From a virus: 26,412 bases of DNA. Under the pieces are notes generated by a model that saw only the letters and a list, made by a program, of their open reading frames with translations, had not been told where the DNA came from and did no database searches. Of this stretch, positions 6,723 to 14,361 are shown in pieces. Numbering within the stretch: position 1 is the first letter of the stretch; each line of letters opens with the position of its first letter. Where the stretch lies: the IMG/VR virus record IMGVR_UViG_3300042691_014481, positions 1 through 26,412 of that record; one strand, 5' to 3'. The translations under genes and the position numbers were made by a program.

Positions 6723-7087
6723 ATATTTCATCATCACAACTCGAAGATGTATGTAAATCTTTATTACAAAGAACAGTTTCTTTCACAGTTAAAAATAAAA
6801 TAATTAAGAAGGGAAAAATTGAACTTTTTACACAAAGAAATTTCCATATTGTTTTTCATTTACTAACAAATAAAAATAAAAAAGAAAAGCTAGAAATACC
6901 AATTCCATTTTCAATAGAAGAACATCTTGATGATGGTTTGCTTTTTTTTGATTATAGAATTAAATCATTATCAAAGTACTTTCCAGAGGCAGAATCCGAT
7001 TTAGTAAAATTACTAGAAAAAAATAAAAGCAAAAATACTAAATTTACAAATAATATTTTATTAATAGAAAACATAAACAATGAATAA
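6719..7087 (+). CDS. Hypothetical protein, 122 aa
   Basis: I do not recognise this protein. It appears to be mixed alpha/beta: an N-terminal helix (SQLEDVCKSLLQ), two or three strands (TVSFTVKN, KIELF, HIVFHLL), then a mostly helical, lysine-rich second half. It has no signal peptide, membrane segment or conserved metal motif. Its ATG overlaps the previous stop (ATGA) and its own stop overlaps the next ATG, so it is part of the same translationally coupled operon. A TATAAATA string at 6710-6717 lies immediately before it, but that string also encodes the end of the WYL_2 protein and is probably coincidental. Confidence 0.65.
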   Translation: MNISSSQLEDVCKSLLQRTVSFTVKNKIIKKGKIELFTQRNFHIVFHLLTNKNKKEKLEIPIPFSIEEHLDDGLLFFDYRIKSLSKYFPEAESDLVKLLEKNKSKNTKFTNNILLIENINNE

Positions 7088-7337
7088 AAAAACAATTACT
7101 TGTTATAATGCATTTAATGGACGATATTATGAAGTTTTGGAAGAAGATTTCAAATTATTAAGTGAAGGTCAAATTCCTCTTAAAAAGAGGCCAGAAACTA
7201 ATTGTAAGAAATGTTACGGAAGAGGATATGTTGGAAAAAACACACAAGATTTCAGTTACATTCCTTGTTTATGCTTGAAAAAACAAATAAACATGGATAT
7301 ATTGGATAGCATAATACAAAATGCTAAAAAAATATAA
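7080..7337 (+). CDS. Small zinc-ribbon protein (DnaJ-type CxxCxGxG)
   Basis: An 85-residue protein with one zinc-binding cluster. It has CKKCYGRGYVG at residues 42-52, equal to one CxxCxGxG unit of the DnaJ cysteine-rich domain, and CLC at 63-65 as the second ligand pair. Such small single-zinc-ribbon proteins are common in T4-like marine phages beside replication genes. They have no proven function; nucleic-acid or protein binding is likely. It overlaps the following helicase gene by 17 bases, which suggests coupled translation. Confidence 0.65.
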   Translation: MNKKTITCYNAFNGRYYEVLEEDFKLLSEGQIPLKKRPETNCKKCYGRGYVGKNTQDFSYIPCLCLKKQINMDILDSIIQNAKKI

Positions 7338-8982
7338 TCTTGTTGATCTTTTTCCTAAAGGTACAGTACCTAGAAACGCACAAGTAGAAGCATTAGACAA
7401 AATAGATAATGCATGGTCTAATGGGAAAAAATATGTAATAGCATGTCTTCCTACTGGAATAGGAAAAAGTCATATTGCATTAGCTGCTTCTACTAGCAGT
7501 GATAGTATAGACGAGGAAAGAAAAAGAGATATATTAGCATATCAAATTTATAGAATGAACCAAAATGGAGAATATCCATATGACATAGATCATAAGGATA
7601 AACCTCTTTATGGTTCATATATAATGACTATAACAAAATCTCTACAAGATCAGTATAATAGTCTTTTTCCTGACCTTCATTGTTTTAAAGGGAAAAACAA
7701 TTATCAATGTCAGGTGGACTTACAACAAACAGCAGATTTTGCTCCGTGTTTATATTCTAAAAAAACCAAAGATAAATGCTTTAATTCATGCATATGTCCT
7801 TATTATGAAGCAAAAAATAAAGGTATATACTCACAGACGTCGGTATTGAATTATAGAAGTTTTTTTAATCTACGACCATTTCTTCAAAAAAGACAAATAT
7901 TTATTTGTGATGAGGCTGATGGCATAGAAGAAGAACTTGTTGGTCAATTTACTTTAGAAATAAATTATGCTTTTTTAAAGTCTTGTAATATTTCTTTTAA
8001 AAAAATAAAAACAGAAGATTTGTCACATGCTAGAAACTGGTTGTTTGATATTTTTAATCAAACAACAGATCAAATAGAAGACATTAAAAAAACTTTAATA
8101 AATCTTTCTAAGAAAACGGGATCTGAAGCAATAAAAGAAAAACAAATTCAAACAATGAGCAGGTTATCTAAATTGCACAATTCAATGAAGAAAGCTATTG
8201 AGTATTGGGATGAGTGTAGTTTTTTAATAGAAGAAAGAAAAACAGATAAAATTGTCTTTGTTCCATATGACATAAAACCACTATTTAAAGAAATATTTGG
8301 AGTAGCTGATAGAGTTTTGTTGATGTCCGCCACATTAAGTAATCACGAACAATTTGCAAAAAATATGGGAATATCAAAAGACGAATATTCTTATATAGAA
8401 ATGGACTCACCATTTAATCCAGAAAAATCACCAATATTTTGCTCAAATAAATATAATTTATCTTATAGTAATAACAATAAAGATTTAAAAGAAATGATAG
8501 ATGTTTGTTTATCTTTATGCGAGAAACATAAAGATTATAAAGGAATAATACATACACATACTCGTCTTATAACAGAAGAATTTAGAAAAAGAGTTTTTGG
8601 ACAAGATAGATTTTTAATAAGACTTGATGGAGTTTCGAATGAGGACATTTTAAATATACATAAATCATCAAGTGTCCCTACTATATTAGTAAGTCCATCA
8701 TTGGATACTGGAATAAGTTTAGACGGAGATTTAGGAAGATTCCAGATCATATTAAAAGCACCATATCTTCCACTTAGTTCTAAAAGAATTAAAAAGAAAT
8801 TTGATTCAAATCCTAATCAATATTGTTTTTATATGTTAAATACACTAGTACAAATGGCTGGTAGGTGTACTAGATCAAAAGACGATTATTCTATAACTTA
8901 TATATTGGACGGTAATGCAACAAAAGCAATAACTACTAACAAAAGTTCATTACCAAAGCATTTTTTAAATAGAATACACTAA
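7321..8982 (+). CDS. XPD/DinG-type superfamily 2 helicase with candidate Fe-S cysteines
   Basis: A 553-residue ATP-dependent helicase. Motif I is LPTGIGKSH (43-51), motif II is ICDEAD (195-200) and motif III-like LLMSATLS is at 333-340. Strand-end motifs are GIIHTHTR (408-415) and VSPSLDTGISLDG (457-469). Motif VI is QMAGRCTRS (511-519). Between motifs I and II there are six cysteines (C121, C130, C143, C153, C157, C159) ending in CPYYEAK, the layout of the 4Fe-4S domain of XPD/DinG enzymes. These usually unwind 5' to 3' and act on R-loops, forks or repair intermediates. It sits in the replication operon, where T4 itself uses unrelated Dda and UvsW helicases. The exact cluster ligands are not certain. 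Confidence 0.85.
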   Translation: MLKKYNLVDLFPKGTVPRNAQVEALDKIDNAWSNGKKYVIACLPTGIGKSHIALAASTSSDSIDEERKRDILAYQIYRMNQNGEYPYDIDHKDKPLYGSYIMTITKSLQDQYNSLFPDLHCFKGKNNYQCQVDLQQTADFAPCLYSKKTKDKCFNSCICPYYEAKNKGIYSQTSVLNYRSFFNLRPFLQKRQIFICDEADGIEEELVGQFTLEINYAFLKSCNISFKKIKTEDLSHARNWLFDIFNQTTDQIEDIKKTLINLSKKTGSEAIKEKQIQTMSRLSKLHNSMKKAIEYWDECSFLIEERKTDKIVFVPYDIKPLFKEIFGVADRVLLMSATLSNHEQFAKNMGISKDEYSYIEMDSPFNPEKSPIFCSNKYNLSYSNNNKDLKEMIDVCLSLCEKHKDYKGIIHTHTRLITEEFRKRVFGQDRFLIRLDGVSNEDILNIHKSSSVPTILVSPSLDTGISLDGDLGRFQIILKAPYLPLSSKRIKKKFDSNPNQYCFYMLNTLVQMAGRCTRSKDDYSITYILDGNATKAITTNKSSLPKHFLNRIH

Positions 8983-8990
8983 ATATATAA

Positions 8991-10247
8991 GTGAAAAGCT
9001 GGACATATAATAAAGAAATTCAAACACTAGTAGAACAATTTGCTGGTGCTTTTAATGACATACTAATAAAACGTTTCGACAAAACCAAAACAATACAAGA
9101 AGATGAATTTAAGGTAAAATTTGTATATGCTCCAAAACAAAGAGTATTAGAATCTTTAAGAACACCAGCCCCTGGTGGAATAACAGTACCAGCTATTGCC
9201 ATAAATATAAATGGAATACAAAGAGATCAGACAAGAGTTTTCAACAAAACAAACGGATTTAATATTGATGCAGTATCAATAAGTGGACCAAACGATTATT
9301 TTAAAAGAAATATTAGACAACCAGTTCCAATAAACATTGGAATAAACATGTCTATAATAACAAAATTTCAAACAGATATGGATCAGGTATTGTCTAATTT
9401 TATACCATACTGTGATCCTTATATTATTATTTCATGGGTAATGCCTGTTTCTTATAATAATGATTATGAGATAAGAACCGAGATATTATGGTCTGGAACA
9501 GTAAATGTAACGTATCCTACTGATATTGGACCAAATCAGTCATATAGAATAACAGCAGATACTTCTTTTACTATTAAAGGTTGGTTATTTAAAAGCAATC
9601 AATATACCGAAACTCTTAAAAAGATTTATTATATAAATACTGATTATGTTCCAGTAGTTGATGAAGATATAATGTCTTGTGATTTAATAACAGACTTAGA
9701 TGAATATGAATCATATACAGTAAATCTATCAGCAAGACCTCAATTAGAGTGTTTAAGACCACTTACAATACAAAAAAAGTTTGCAGAAGTATACAATCAA
9801 GAAAAACTAATATATATTACAGGACAGCACCTCTCTTTTACAAGAGCGGTTTATTTAAGTGCATCAAATGATCTATTATTTCCAGAACCACCATCACTTT
9901 TTAATCCATTCATTGGAATCAGTTCGTTAGAACCATATTATCCACCATTTTTAGGATATGCTGTTTCTTCTTTTGAAATAGTCGATAATAACACATTAGT
10001 TTTAAGTTTACCATTTTCATCTATAGAAACATTAGGAAATTTGGATATTATAATAGAAAATGAAGCGGGGTATGGATCATTTATATCAGACACAAGTGCT
10101 AGATATATAAGTTACACTAAACCTTTAACTAGTGGTTATATGACAAACGTAGATCCATTTGATGAGGTGGAACAGATTATATTTGAACAAGACATTAAAA
10201 CCGAAGCTATTCCACCAAGCAGAATTTATGGAATAACGGTTATTTAA
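8991..10247 (+). CDS. 15: Tail terminator/sheath stabiliser, T4 gp15-like, with TIG-like C-terminal domain
   Basis: In T4, gp15 caps the tail tube and sheath and binds the neck. Residues 1-205 follow gp15 closely in order: an N-terminal helix ending AFNDILIKRF (20-29), a FKVKFVYAPKQRVLESL strand-helix (40-56), a PAIAININGIQRD strand and SIITKFQTDMDQVLSNFIPY (121-140). The last of these matches T4 IFTRYEDDMFQIVEQILPYF. A FTIKGWLF strand follows (193-200). T4 gp15 is 272 residues; this protein has 418. Residues 260-380 look like an added IPT/TIG Ig-like domain (LIYITGQHLSF, NNTLVLSLPF, IIIENEAGYGS). The GTG start is chosen because the first internal ATG would remove the conserved N-terminal helix. 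It ends the plus operon; the stop overlaps the convergent gene by 8 bases. Confidence 0.8.
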   Translation: MKSWTYNKEIQTLVEQFAGAFNDILIKRFDKTKTIQEDEFKVKFVYAPKQRVLESLRTPAPGGITVPAIAININGIQRDQTRVFNKTNGFNIDAVSISGPNDYFKRNIRQPVPINIGINMSIITKFQTDMDQVLSNFIPYCDPYIIISWVMPVSYNNDYEIRTEILWSGTVNVTYPTDIGPNQSYRITADTSFTIKGWLFKSNQYTETLKKIYYINTDYVPVVDEDIMSCDLITDLDEYESYTVNLSARPQLECLRPLTIQKKFAEVYNQEKLIYITGQHLSFTRAVYLSASNDLLFPEPPSLFNPFIGISSLEPYYPPFLGYAVSSFEIVDNNTLVLSLPFSSIETLGNLDIIIENEAGYGSFISDTSARYISYTKPLTSGYMTNVDPFDEVEQIIFEQDIKTEAIPPSRIYGITVI

Positions 10248-10704
10248 TCATACCGATTAAATATTTGCATTTATTGGAAACTGATAAAATTTCTTCTATA
10301 GTATTATTAATACCATTAAAACAATTATTTTTAATAAAATTATCCATATTATTATTTTTAATTGTATTTTCTAATGACGCTAAAATACTTAATAATTCAT
10401 TTATTTGTTCTTCTAAACAACAAGATTCTAATACTTTTTTAACATCTCTTTTAGGAAATTCTAAAGAAAAATTATTCGCTTTTTTTGTTATTCCTATAAT
10501 TTCTTCTATTAGTTTATCAAAAAGATCATCAAAAGATTCGTATGTTTCGTCTAGTATCTTATGAAGATTATATTCATTAGAATACCAATGTAATAATTTA
10601 ATAGAATTTAAAATATCACACAAATACAAAGAAAATTCTTTAACAGAATTATTTTTTTGTTCTAAATTAGAATTTATATATACGTTTATTGGTGTTAAAT
10701 TCAT
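10240..10704 (-). CDS. Dps/ferritin-like four-helix protein (DUF5856-like)
   Basis: A 154-residue, almost wholly helical protein. Helix 1 contains SIKLLHWYSNEYNLHKIL (34-51), with H39 and H48. It is followed by DETYESFDDLFDKLIEEII (52-70), rich in possible metal ligands (D52, E53, D59, D60, E67, E68). The LLHW...HK...D..Y..FDDL pattern is that of Dps-like proteins and of the phage family DUF5856. In Dps such residues bind iron at the dimer interface. The C-terminal half has three cysteines and two or three further helices. Its ATG overlaps the stop of the upstream gene (ATGA). An iron-binding or virion role is possible; only the fold resemblance is supported. Confidence 0.55.
   Translation of the reverse strand: MNLTPINVYINSNLEQKNNSVKEFSLYLCDILNSIKLLHWYSNEYNLHKILDETYESFDDLFDKLIEEIIGITKKANNFSLEFPKRDVKKVLESCCLEEQINELLSILASLENTIKNNNMDNFIKNNCFNGINNTIEEILSVSNKCKYLIGMIK
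10241..10263. terminator. AT-rich inverted repeat at convergent gene ends
   Basis: A 9-bp perfect stem (TATTTAATC / GATTAAATA) with a 5-base loop covers the stop codon of the gp15-like gene and the end of the convergent Dps-like gene. It could act on both strands, but only one pair per arm is G-C and no strong T-run follows, so it is a weak terminator candidate. Confidence 0.3.
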
Positions 10705-11123
10705 ATTTTTTTATAAATTATTGTTTTATATATAAAGTTTTCTATTTCTATTTCACTATTATTTATTATTAAATAACCTTCTTTTGAATCAGGAAAAACA
10801 ATATTTCCATTTAAAATATTATTTGAGTTTTGTGGAGATTCATGTACATCATCTTCTATTATTTCTATTTCGTCGTCATTAACAACAAAATATTTTTGCA
10901 AATCCCTTATCTTCTCATCATAATTTTTAAAAAATAATTTCCATACACCAATAGGAAATACAAAATTTAAATATCTTCTTCTTTTATCACAAGAATAACA
11001 CATTTCTGTTTTACCTGTTAAAAATTTAGTGATAGAAGACAATAATTTACTATGTAAGGTACATGCAACTATATCACCAAGCCCCTCACAATGTCTATAT
11101 TGAAGATATGGATTATTATTCAT
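10701..11123 (-). CDS. Conserved phage protein with Cys motifs, unknown function
   Basis: A 140-residue protein. The N-terminal half (RHCEGLGDIVACTLHSKL, residues 10-27, then CYSCDKRRRYLNFVFP at 42-57) has the order CxGLGD...T...CxxCxxRRxxLNxxFP. I recall this pattern from many phage structural regions, where four cysteines (here C12, C21, C42, C45) probably bind one zinc. No activity is known to me. Residues 65-140 are acidic and less conserved-looking. It overlaps the tail-chaperone-like gene upstream by 8 bases and the Dps-like gene downstream by 4, so all three form one transcript. Confidence 0.6.
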   Translation of the reverse strand: MNNNPYLQYRHCEGLGDIVACTLHSKLLSSITKFLTGKTEMCYSCDKRRRYLNFVFPIGVWKLFFKNYDEKIRDLQKYFVVNDDEIEIIEDDVHESPQNSNNILNGNIVFPDSKEGYLIINNSEIEIENFIYKTIIYKKI

Positions 11124-11331
11124 TCGTATTAGAATTATCAGGAGAAATAGGCCATTGTACTTCGGATGGATTTCTAAATGTTTCTGTAATATCTCTCAAT
11201 TCTTTTCTATATACACTCCATTTTAATTTATCTTCTTCAGACAGATCAACATCTATCAATTGAGTCCAATCACTTTTTTGCAAAAGAAGATTTCTTATTT
11301 GTTTTATTTTGTCCCATGTTATATCTCTCAT
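11116..11331 (-). CDS. Tail assembly chaperone-like protein (Phage_tail_APC type)
   Basis: A 71-residue protein carrying the family signature nearly intact: IRNLLLQKSDWTQL, then a DxxLSEEDKLKW turn, YRKELRDI (residues 41-48) and a C-terminal VQWPISP. Members are small proteins encoded beside tail fibre genes and are thought to help fibre folding or assembly. A related motif ends the 144-residue protein at 13383-13817. It follows the fibre gene at 11340-11912 by 8 bases in the same direction. Confidence 0.75.
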   Translation of the reverse strand: MRDITWDKIKQIRNLLLQKSDWTQLIDVDLSEEDKLKWSVYRKELRDITETFRNPSEVQWPISPDNSNTNE

Positions 11332-11339
11332 AATATATC

Positions 11340-11912
11340 TTAAAATGTTTCAAAAAGTAAAATGGAAGCATCTATTTTACATTTTTTTGCAGTATTAGTT
11401 TCTAAAAATCCAATATCTATTTTAAAACTTCCAGTTCCATTAGGAATAAAAGGATCAATAAACAAATGTTGTGGTTGTGGAGTAATAGTAACAGTATTAG
11501 TACTGTTTGATACTTCTAATAATTCGTTAAAATAAAATTGTGTTTGTGTAAATTTTTTATCATTAGGAACATAAGTTAAAGAATATAAACAAATGTTTAC
11601 TCCGGTTCCTTTTGATTGAGTAGCTTTTATCTGAAATAAACCATGAACTGATTTTTTATAATCTTTAAATGTAACTAAATTAGTTCCATTTTGAACAGTC
11701 ATTGATTGAGATGTTACTTTTACATCAAACTCTTTAGATGATTTAATTTTAGTGTTTTTTATTATAAGTCCTGGATATAAATAATTTTTTAATACATTTA
11801 TACCAGTTCTTGCTTCTGGAAAATTAGCATCACTGGTTCTATTTGTTATAAAAAAGTCATCATCTAAGATATTTGATCTAGCTGGTAAGTCTCCAAAAGT
11901 TTTATTTGCCAT
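11340..11912 (-). CDS. Tail fibre-like virion protein with N-terminal anchor motif
   Basis: A 190-residue protein. Its first 47 residues (FGDLPARSNILDDDFFITN, then a short loop and INVLKNYL) match the pattern at the start of the proteins beginning at 14335, 24411 and 25577: a strand ending LP/LS, a LDD or LTD turn, a beta hairpin, and a short helix with NL/NYL. Such domains commonly trimerise and anchor phage fibres. Residues 48-190 are beta-rich (SQSMTVQNGTNLVTFKDY, NTVTITPQPQHLFI), consistent with a small receptor-binding or collar-like domain. It is preceded by an exact late promoter box and followed by the tail-chaperone-like gene. The role is inferred from context. Confidence 0.65.
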   Translation of the reverse strand: MANKTFGDLPARSNILDDDFFITNRTSDANFPEARTGINVLKNYLYPGLIIKNTKIKSSKEFDVKVTSQSMTVQNGTNLVTFKDYKKSVHGLFQIKATQSKGTGVNICLYSLTYVPNDKKFTQTQFYFNELLEVSNSTNTVTITPQPQHLFIDPFIPNGTGSFKIDIGFLETNTAKKCKIDASILLFETF

Positions 11913-11927
11913 ATATTTTAATTATCT

Positions 11928-11935
11928 TATTTATA
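11928..11935 (-). promoter_or_regulatory. T4-type late promoter box TATAAATA
   Basis: Exact TATAAATA on the minus strand, 15 bases before the ATG at 11912, in the 29-base gap after the 478-residue gene. Predicted initiation is about 11922, giving a leader of about 10 bases. Confidence 0.65.
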
Positions 11936-11941
11936 TAAAAA

Positions 11942-13378
11942 TCAACCAGCAAGTAAAAAAGTATCACCTTGCTTAGTTGTTAGTATATCTTCTTTTTTTG
12001 TTAAGAATGTTGTTGGAAATGTTTGGATTTCTTGTAAAGTTGCTGGTTTTTTTGTATATATAGGAGCAGACGTAAATCCTGTTTTTATTTCCAAAGAACC
12101 CGGTTTATATAAAGACCCATTACTAATAGATTCAAACTCCCAATAATGTTTTGTATTTTTTTTATCTATAAAGTTGCTTTTTTTAACAAACTTTACATGT
12201 GATATTTTTTCTATATAAGAATCTGTTTTATTAAAAACTACATTATGTTCAGAATTTGAACTAGGTGATACTAAATCAACATTGCTACCTCTATATGTAT
12301 TGTTTTTTGATAATCTCTTAGCCATGTCTGGATAGTTATAGTAATAACATTTGTCATTACTATATACCAAATCAAATCCCACTTGATTATATAACAAAAA
12401 CACAACAGTAACCGATGTTCCGTCAACATATTTAGAAGCTGGATAGTTTTTATCCAAAAAAGTTAAACATAAACTATTAACAAATACATTATCTTTTAAG
12501 TTGTTTTGCTGTATAACAGTATTTAATTTTTTAATAATTGAACCATATTCAACATTATTTGCTGGTATTAGTTTAGACAACGATTCAACGTTAGGAGCAT
12601 ATGAAGTAACATCGGATATACCAGTAGATGTTATAGATTTACTAACATCAGTAACATAATTTAATAAAGAGTTTTGACTTAAACTAGTTTTAACATATGA
12701 TATAACTTTATTTTGTAATGTTACAGCTTTTGTATTAAAATTTATTGTAAAGTTGTTAAGTGAAGGATTTACAGAAGATGATATTATGGCACTATATCTG
12801 GGAAGATAATAAACATCTATTAATCTTCCATTATAAAAAATATTGTTTTGATTATCAGTTGATATATTTACTAATTTAGAAGAATCTAAAAAATCCCAAG
12901 AGGTAAATTGGCCATTATCGTCTCTCAGAACATATAATATTTGATTATATGATATAGCCTCATTTGCTTCTGATGTTGTTTTTACTAATTTTTTGTTTAT
13001 AAGACATGAATTTAAATTTGTCTTTTGTACACTAATATCACTAGACTTTTTTATTCCCAAGTCTCCTTGTTTAGTTAAAGAAGAAATATAGCCTGTTACT
13101 GGATTAAATGGATATATTACACTAAATTCAAAATTTGTCCAATAACTACTTAATAAAGAGACAGTAGAATCCATTTTTTCTAATAAATCAAAATCAAAAT
13201 TTCCTAAAAATTGATCAAGATTATTTAAAAAAGATTCAAATTCATTTAAAAATTTTGAATTTTTACTTTGATTAGATTTAATTTTACATGTATCATTTGA
13301 TAAAGATAAAATATTATAATTTATTTTAGCTAAACCATCTCCAACATTATCATCTAAATCAATATTTAATACACTCAT
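11942..13378 (-). CDS. Tail fibre/adhesion protein, member of a three-paralogue set
   Basis: A 478-residue protein of unknown structure. The N-terminus (DDNVGDGLAKINYNILSLSND) has the G..I..IN.N...L spacing also seen at the start of the protein encoded at 14362-15255. A helical region with FLNEFESFLNNLDQFLGNF follows, then a beta-rich body. Around residues 285-325, SIIKKLNTVIQQNN is followed by KYVDGTSVTVVFLLYN. This matches the helix-plus-strand unit of the two Cys-rich proteins upstream (VLYNWVTKNY with VEGQSIIVYFF; LSKWINDKF with INVNVFVYTD). There is no signal peptide. It is probably a late virion protein of the host-recognition region; its exact place in the particle is unknown. Confidence 0.6.
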   Translation of the reverse strand: MSVLNIDLDDNVGDGLAKINYNILSLSNDTCKIKSNQSKNSKFLNEFESFLNNLDQFLGNFDFDLLEKMDSTVSLLSSYWTNFEFSVIYPFNPVTGYISSLTKQGDLGIKKSSDISVQKTNLNSCLINKKLVKTTSEANEAISYNQILYVLRDDNGQFTSWDFLDSSKLVNISTDNQNNIFYNGRLIDVYYLPRYSAIISSSVNPSLNNFTINFNTKAVTLQNKVISYVKTSLSQNSLLNYVTDVSKSITSTGISDVTSYAPNVESLSKLIPANNVEYGSIIKKLNTVIQQNNLKDNVFVNSLCLTFLDKNYPASKYVDGTSVTVVFLLYNQVGFDLVYSNDKCYYYNYPDMAKRLSKNNTYRGSNVDLVSPSSNSEHNVVFNKTDSYIEKISHVKFVKKSNFIDKKNTKHYWEFESISNGSLYKPGSLEIKTGFTSAPIYTKKPATLQEIQTFPTTFLTKKEDILTTKQGDTFLLAG

Positions 13379-13382
13379 AATT

Positions 13383-13817
13383 TTAAATAAATGGCGATTT
13401 TCCTAAAATTTCAGGCCAAGTATTTTTAAGTTCTTGTAAAGTATTTGGAAGTTGTATTAATGTAACATCCCTAAGTGCTTGTTTTTTTTCGGATATTTCT
13501 TTTTGTTTTTGTTCGTCTTTAGATTCAACTGCTCTCATAAATTCAATATCTAATTTTTGTAAAATAGGAGTTCTTTCTTCTCTAAAAATATGTACCCACA
13601 ATTCTTTACATCTTTCTATATTTATTTTATATCCAGTTTCAATATCAAAATCACAACAATTTATGAACGGTGACAAAACATCAATATCATCCACTATTTT
13701 ATGTGGTGTATTTTCAGGAATAGATATTTTTATTATATCCTCTATTGGAATTTCTTCTGTTGCAGCATAACAAATTCCTAACTTATTATTTTCTAATGGA
13801 AAAAGTATTTTTTTCAT
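13383..13817 (-). CDS. Tail assembly chaperone-like protein
   Basis: A 144-residue protein. The C-terminal half contains REERTPILQKLDIEFMRAVE (79-98), then EISEKKQALRDVT and a terminal LKNTWPEIL. The order R..R.P.L..LD.E.MRA.E...I..KKQALRDVT...LQELK..WP is characteristic of small phage proteins encoded next to fibre genes and linked to fibre assembly. The N-terminal 70 residues (beta-rich, with two adjacent cysteines at about 53-54) may recognise a particular fibre partner. It lies between two fibre-like genes, with gaps of 4 bases downstream and 11 upstream. Confidence 0.65.
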   Translation of the reverse strand: MKKILFPLENNKLGICYAATEEIPIEDIIKISIPENTPHKIVDDIDVLSPFINCCDFDIETGYKINIERCKELWVHIFREERTPILQKLDIEFMRAVESKDEQKQKEISEKKQALRDVTLIQLPNTLQELKNTWPEILGKSPFI

Positions 13818-13828
13818 AATTTTAATTT

Positions 13829-14335
13829 TTACATGTTTCCTATTACTACCACACTTATAATATACGGATAAACATGTGAATATGATTGAGAAGAGTAATG
13901 ATACAATTTACATTGAGATGCAGTATAAGGCATTGCATTTATAGGCCATAATTCGCTCCAATAATTATTGTATATATCACGAGATGGACTATAAAAATTA
14001 TAAGAAGCAACAACACAATAATCTTTTGTTTTCATTGGTGTTATAAAATTTATATTCGAAACATAATAATTCCAGCTATTGGTTGGGTGGGTTCCTTTAG
14101 TAACAGATGCAACATTAAAACTAGATCTAGGTATCCATACGTCATTATTTATGTCATATTGAACCCAAGCTTTTACTGCTGAATTTCCTTTTGTATTAAT
14201 ATTGTTTATTAAAGACTGAAATGACCATTTTCTTTCTCCACCAAATGATGTTTTTGAAAAACCAACAAGTTTATCTGTTAATGATATATTGGTATCTTCT
14301 TGAAATGTGTTAAAATTTTTTTTAATTGTAGGCAT
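13829..14335 (-). CDS. Short tail fibre protein with anchor and tip domains
   Basis: A 168-residue protein in two parts. Residues 1-48 have the anchor pattern shared with other proteins here (ISLTDKLVGFS, a Gly turn, WSFQSLINNI). Residues 52-168 resemble the C-terminal tip of many phage fibres: KAWVQYDINN, then SSFNVASVT (the common SYNVSSIT motif), a Gly/Pro turn, FITPMKTKDYCVVAS and a final aromatic-rich strand region. This small tip fold is thought to end fibres and may bind receptor. A GATAAATA box precedes it and a tail-chaperone-like gene follows, as expected for a fibre and its helper. Confidence 0.7.
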   Translation of the reverse strand: MPTIKKNFNTFQEDTNISLTDKLVGFSKTSFGGERKWSFQSLINNINTKGNSAVKAWVQYDINNDVWIPRSSFNVASVTKGTHPTNSWNYYVSNINFITPMKTKDYCVVASYNFYSPSRDIYNNYWSELWPINAMPYTASQCKLYHYSSQSYSHVYPYIISVVVIGNM

Positions 14336-14342
14336 AATTATT

Positions 14343-14350
14343 TATTTATC
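14343..14350 (-). promoter_or_regulatory. Possible late promoter box variant GATAAATA
   Basis: Seven of eight matches to TATAAATA on the minus strand, 7 bases before the ATG at 14335, in the 26-base gap after the preceding gene. The distance equals that of the exact box at 535-542. Confidence 0.35.
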
Positions 14351-14361
14351 TTTTATAATTT

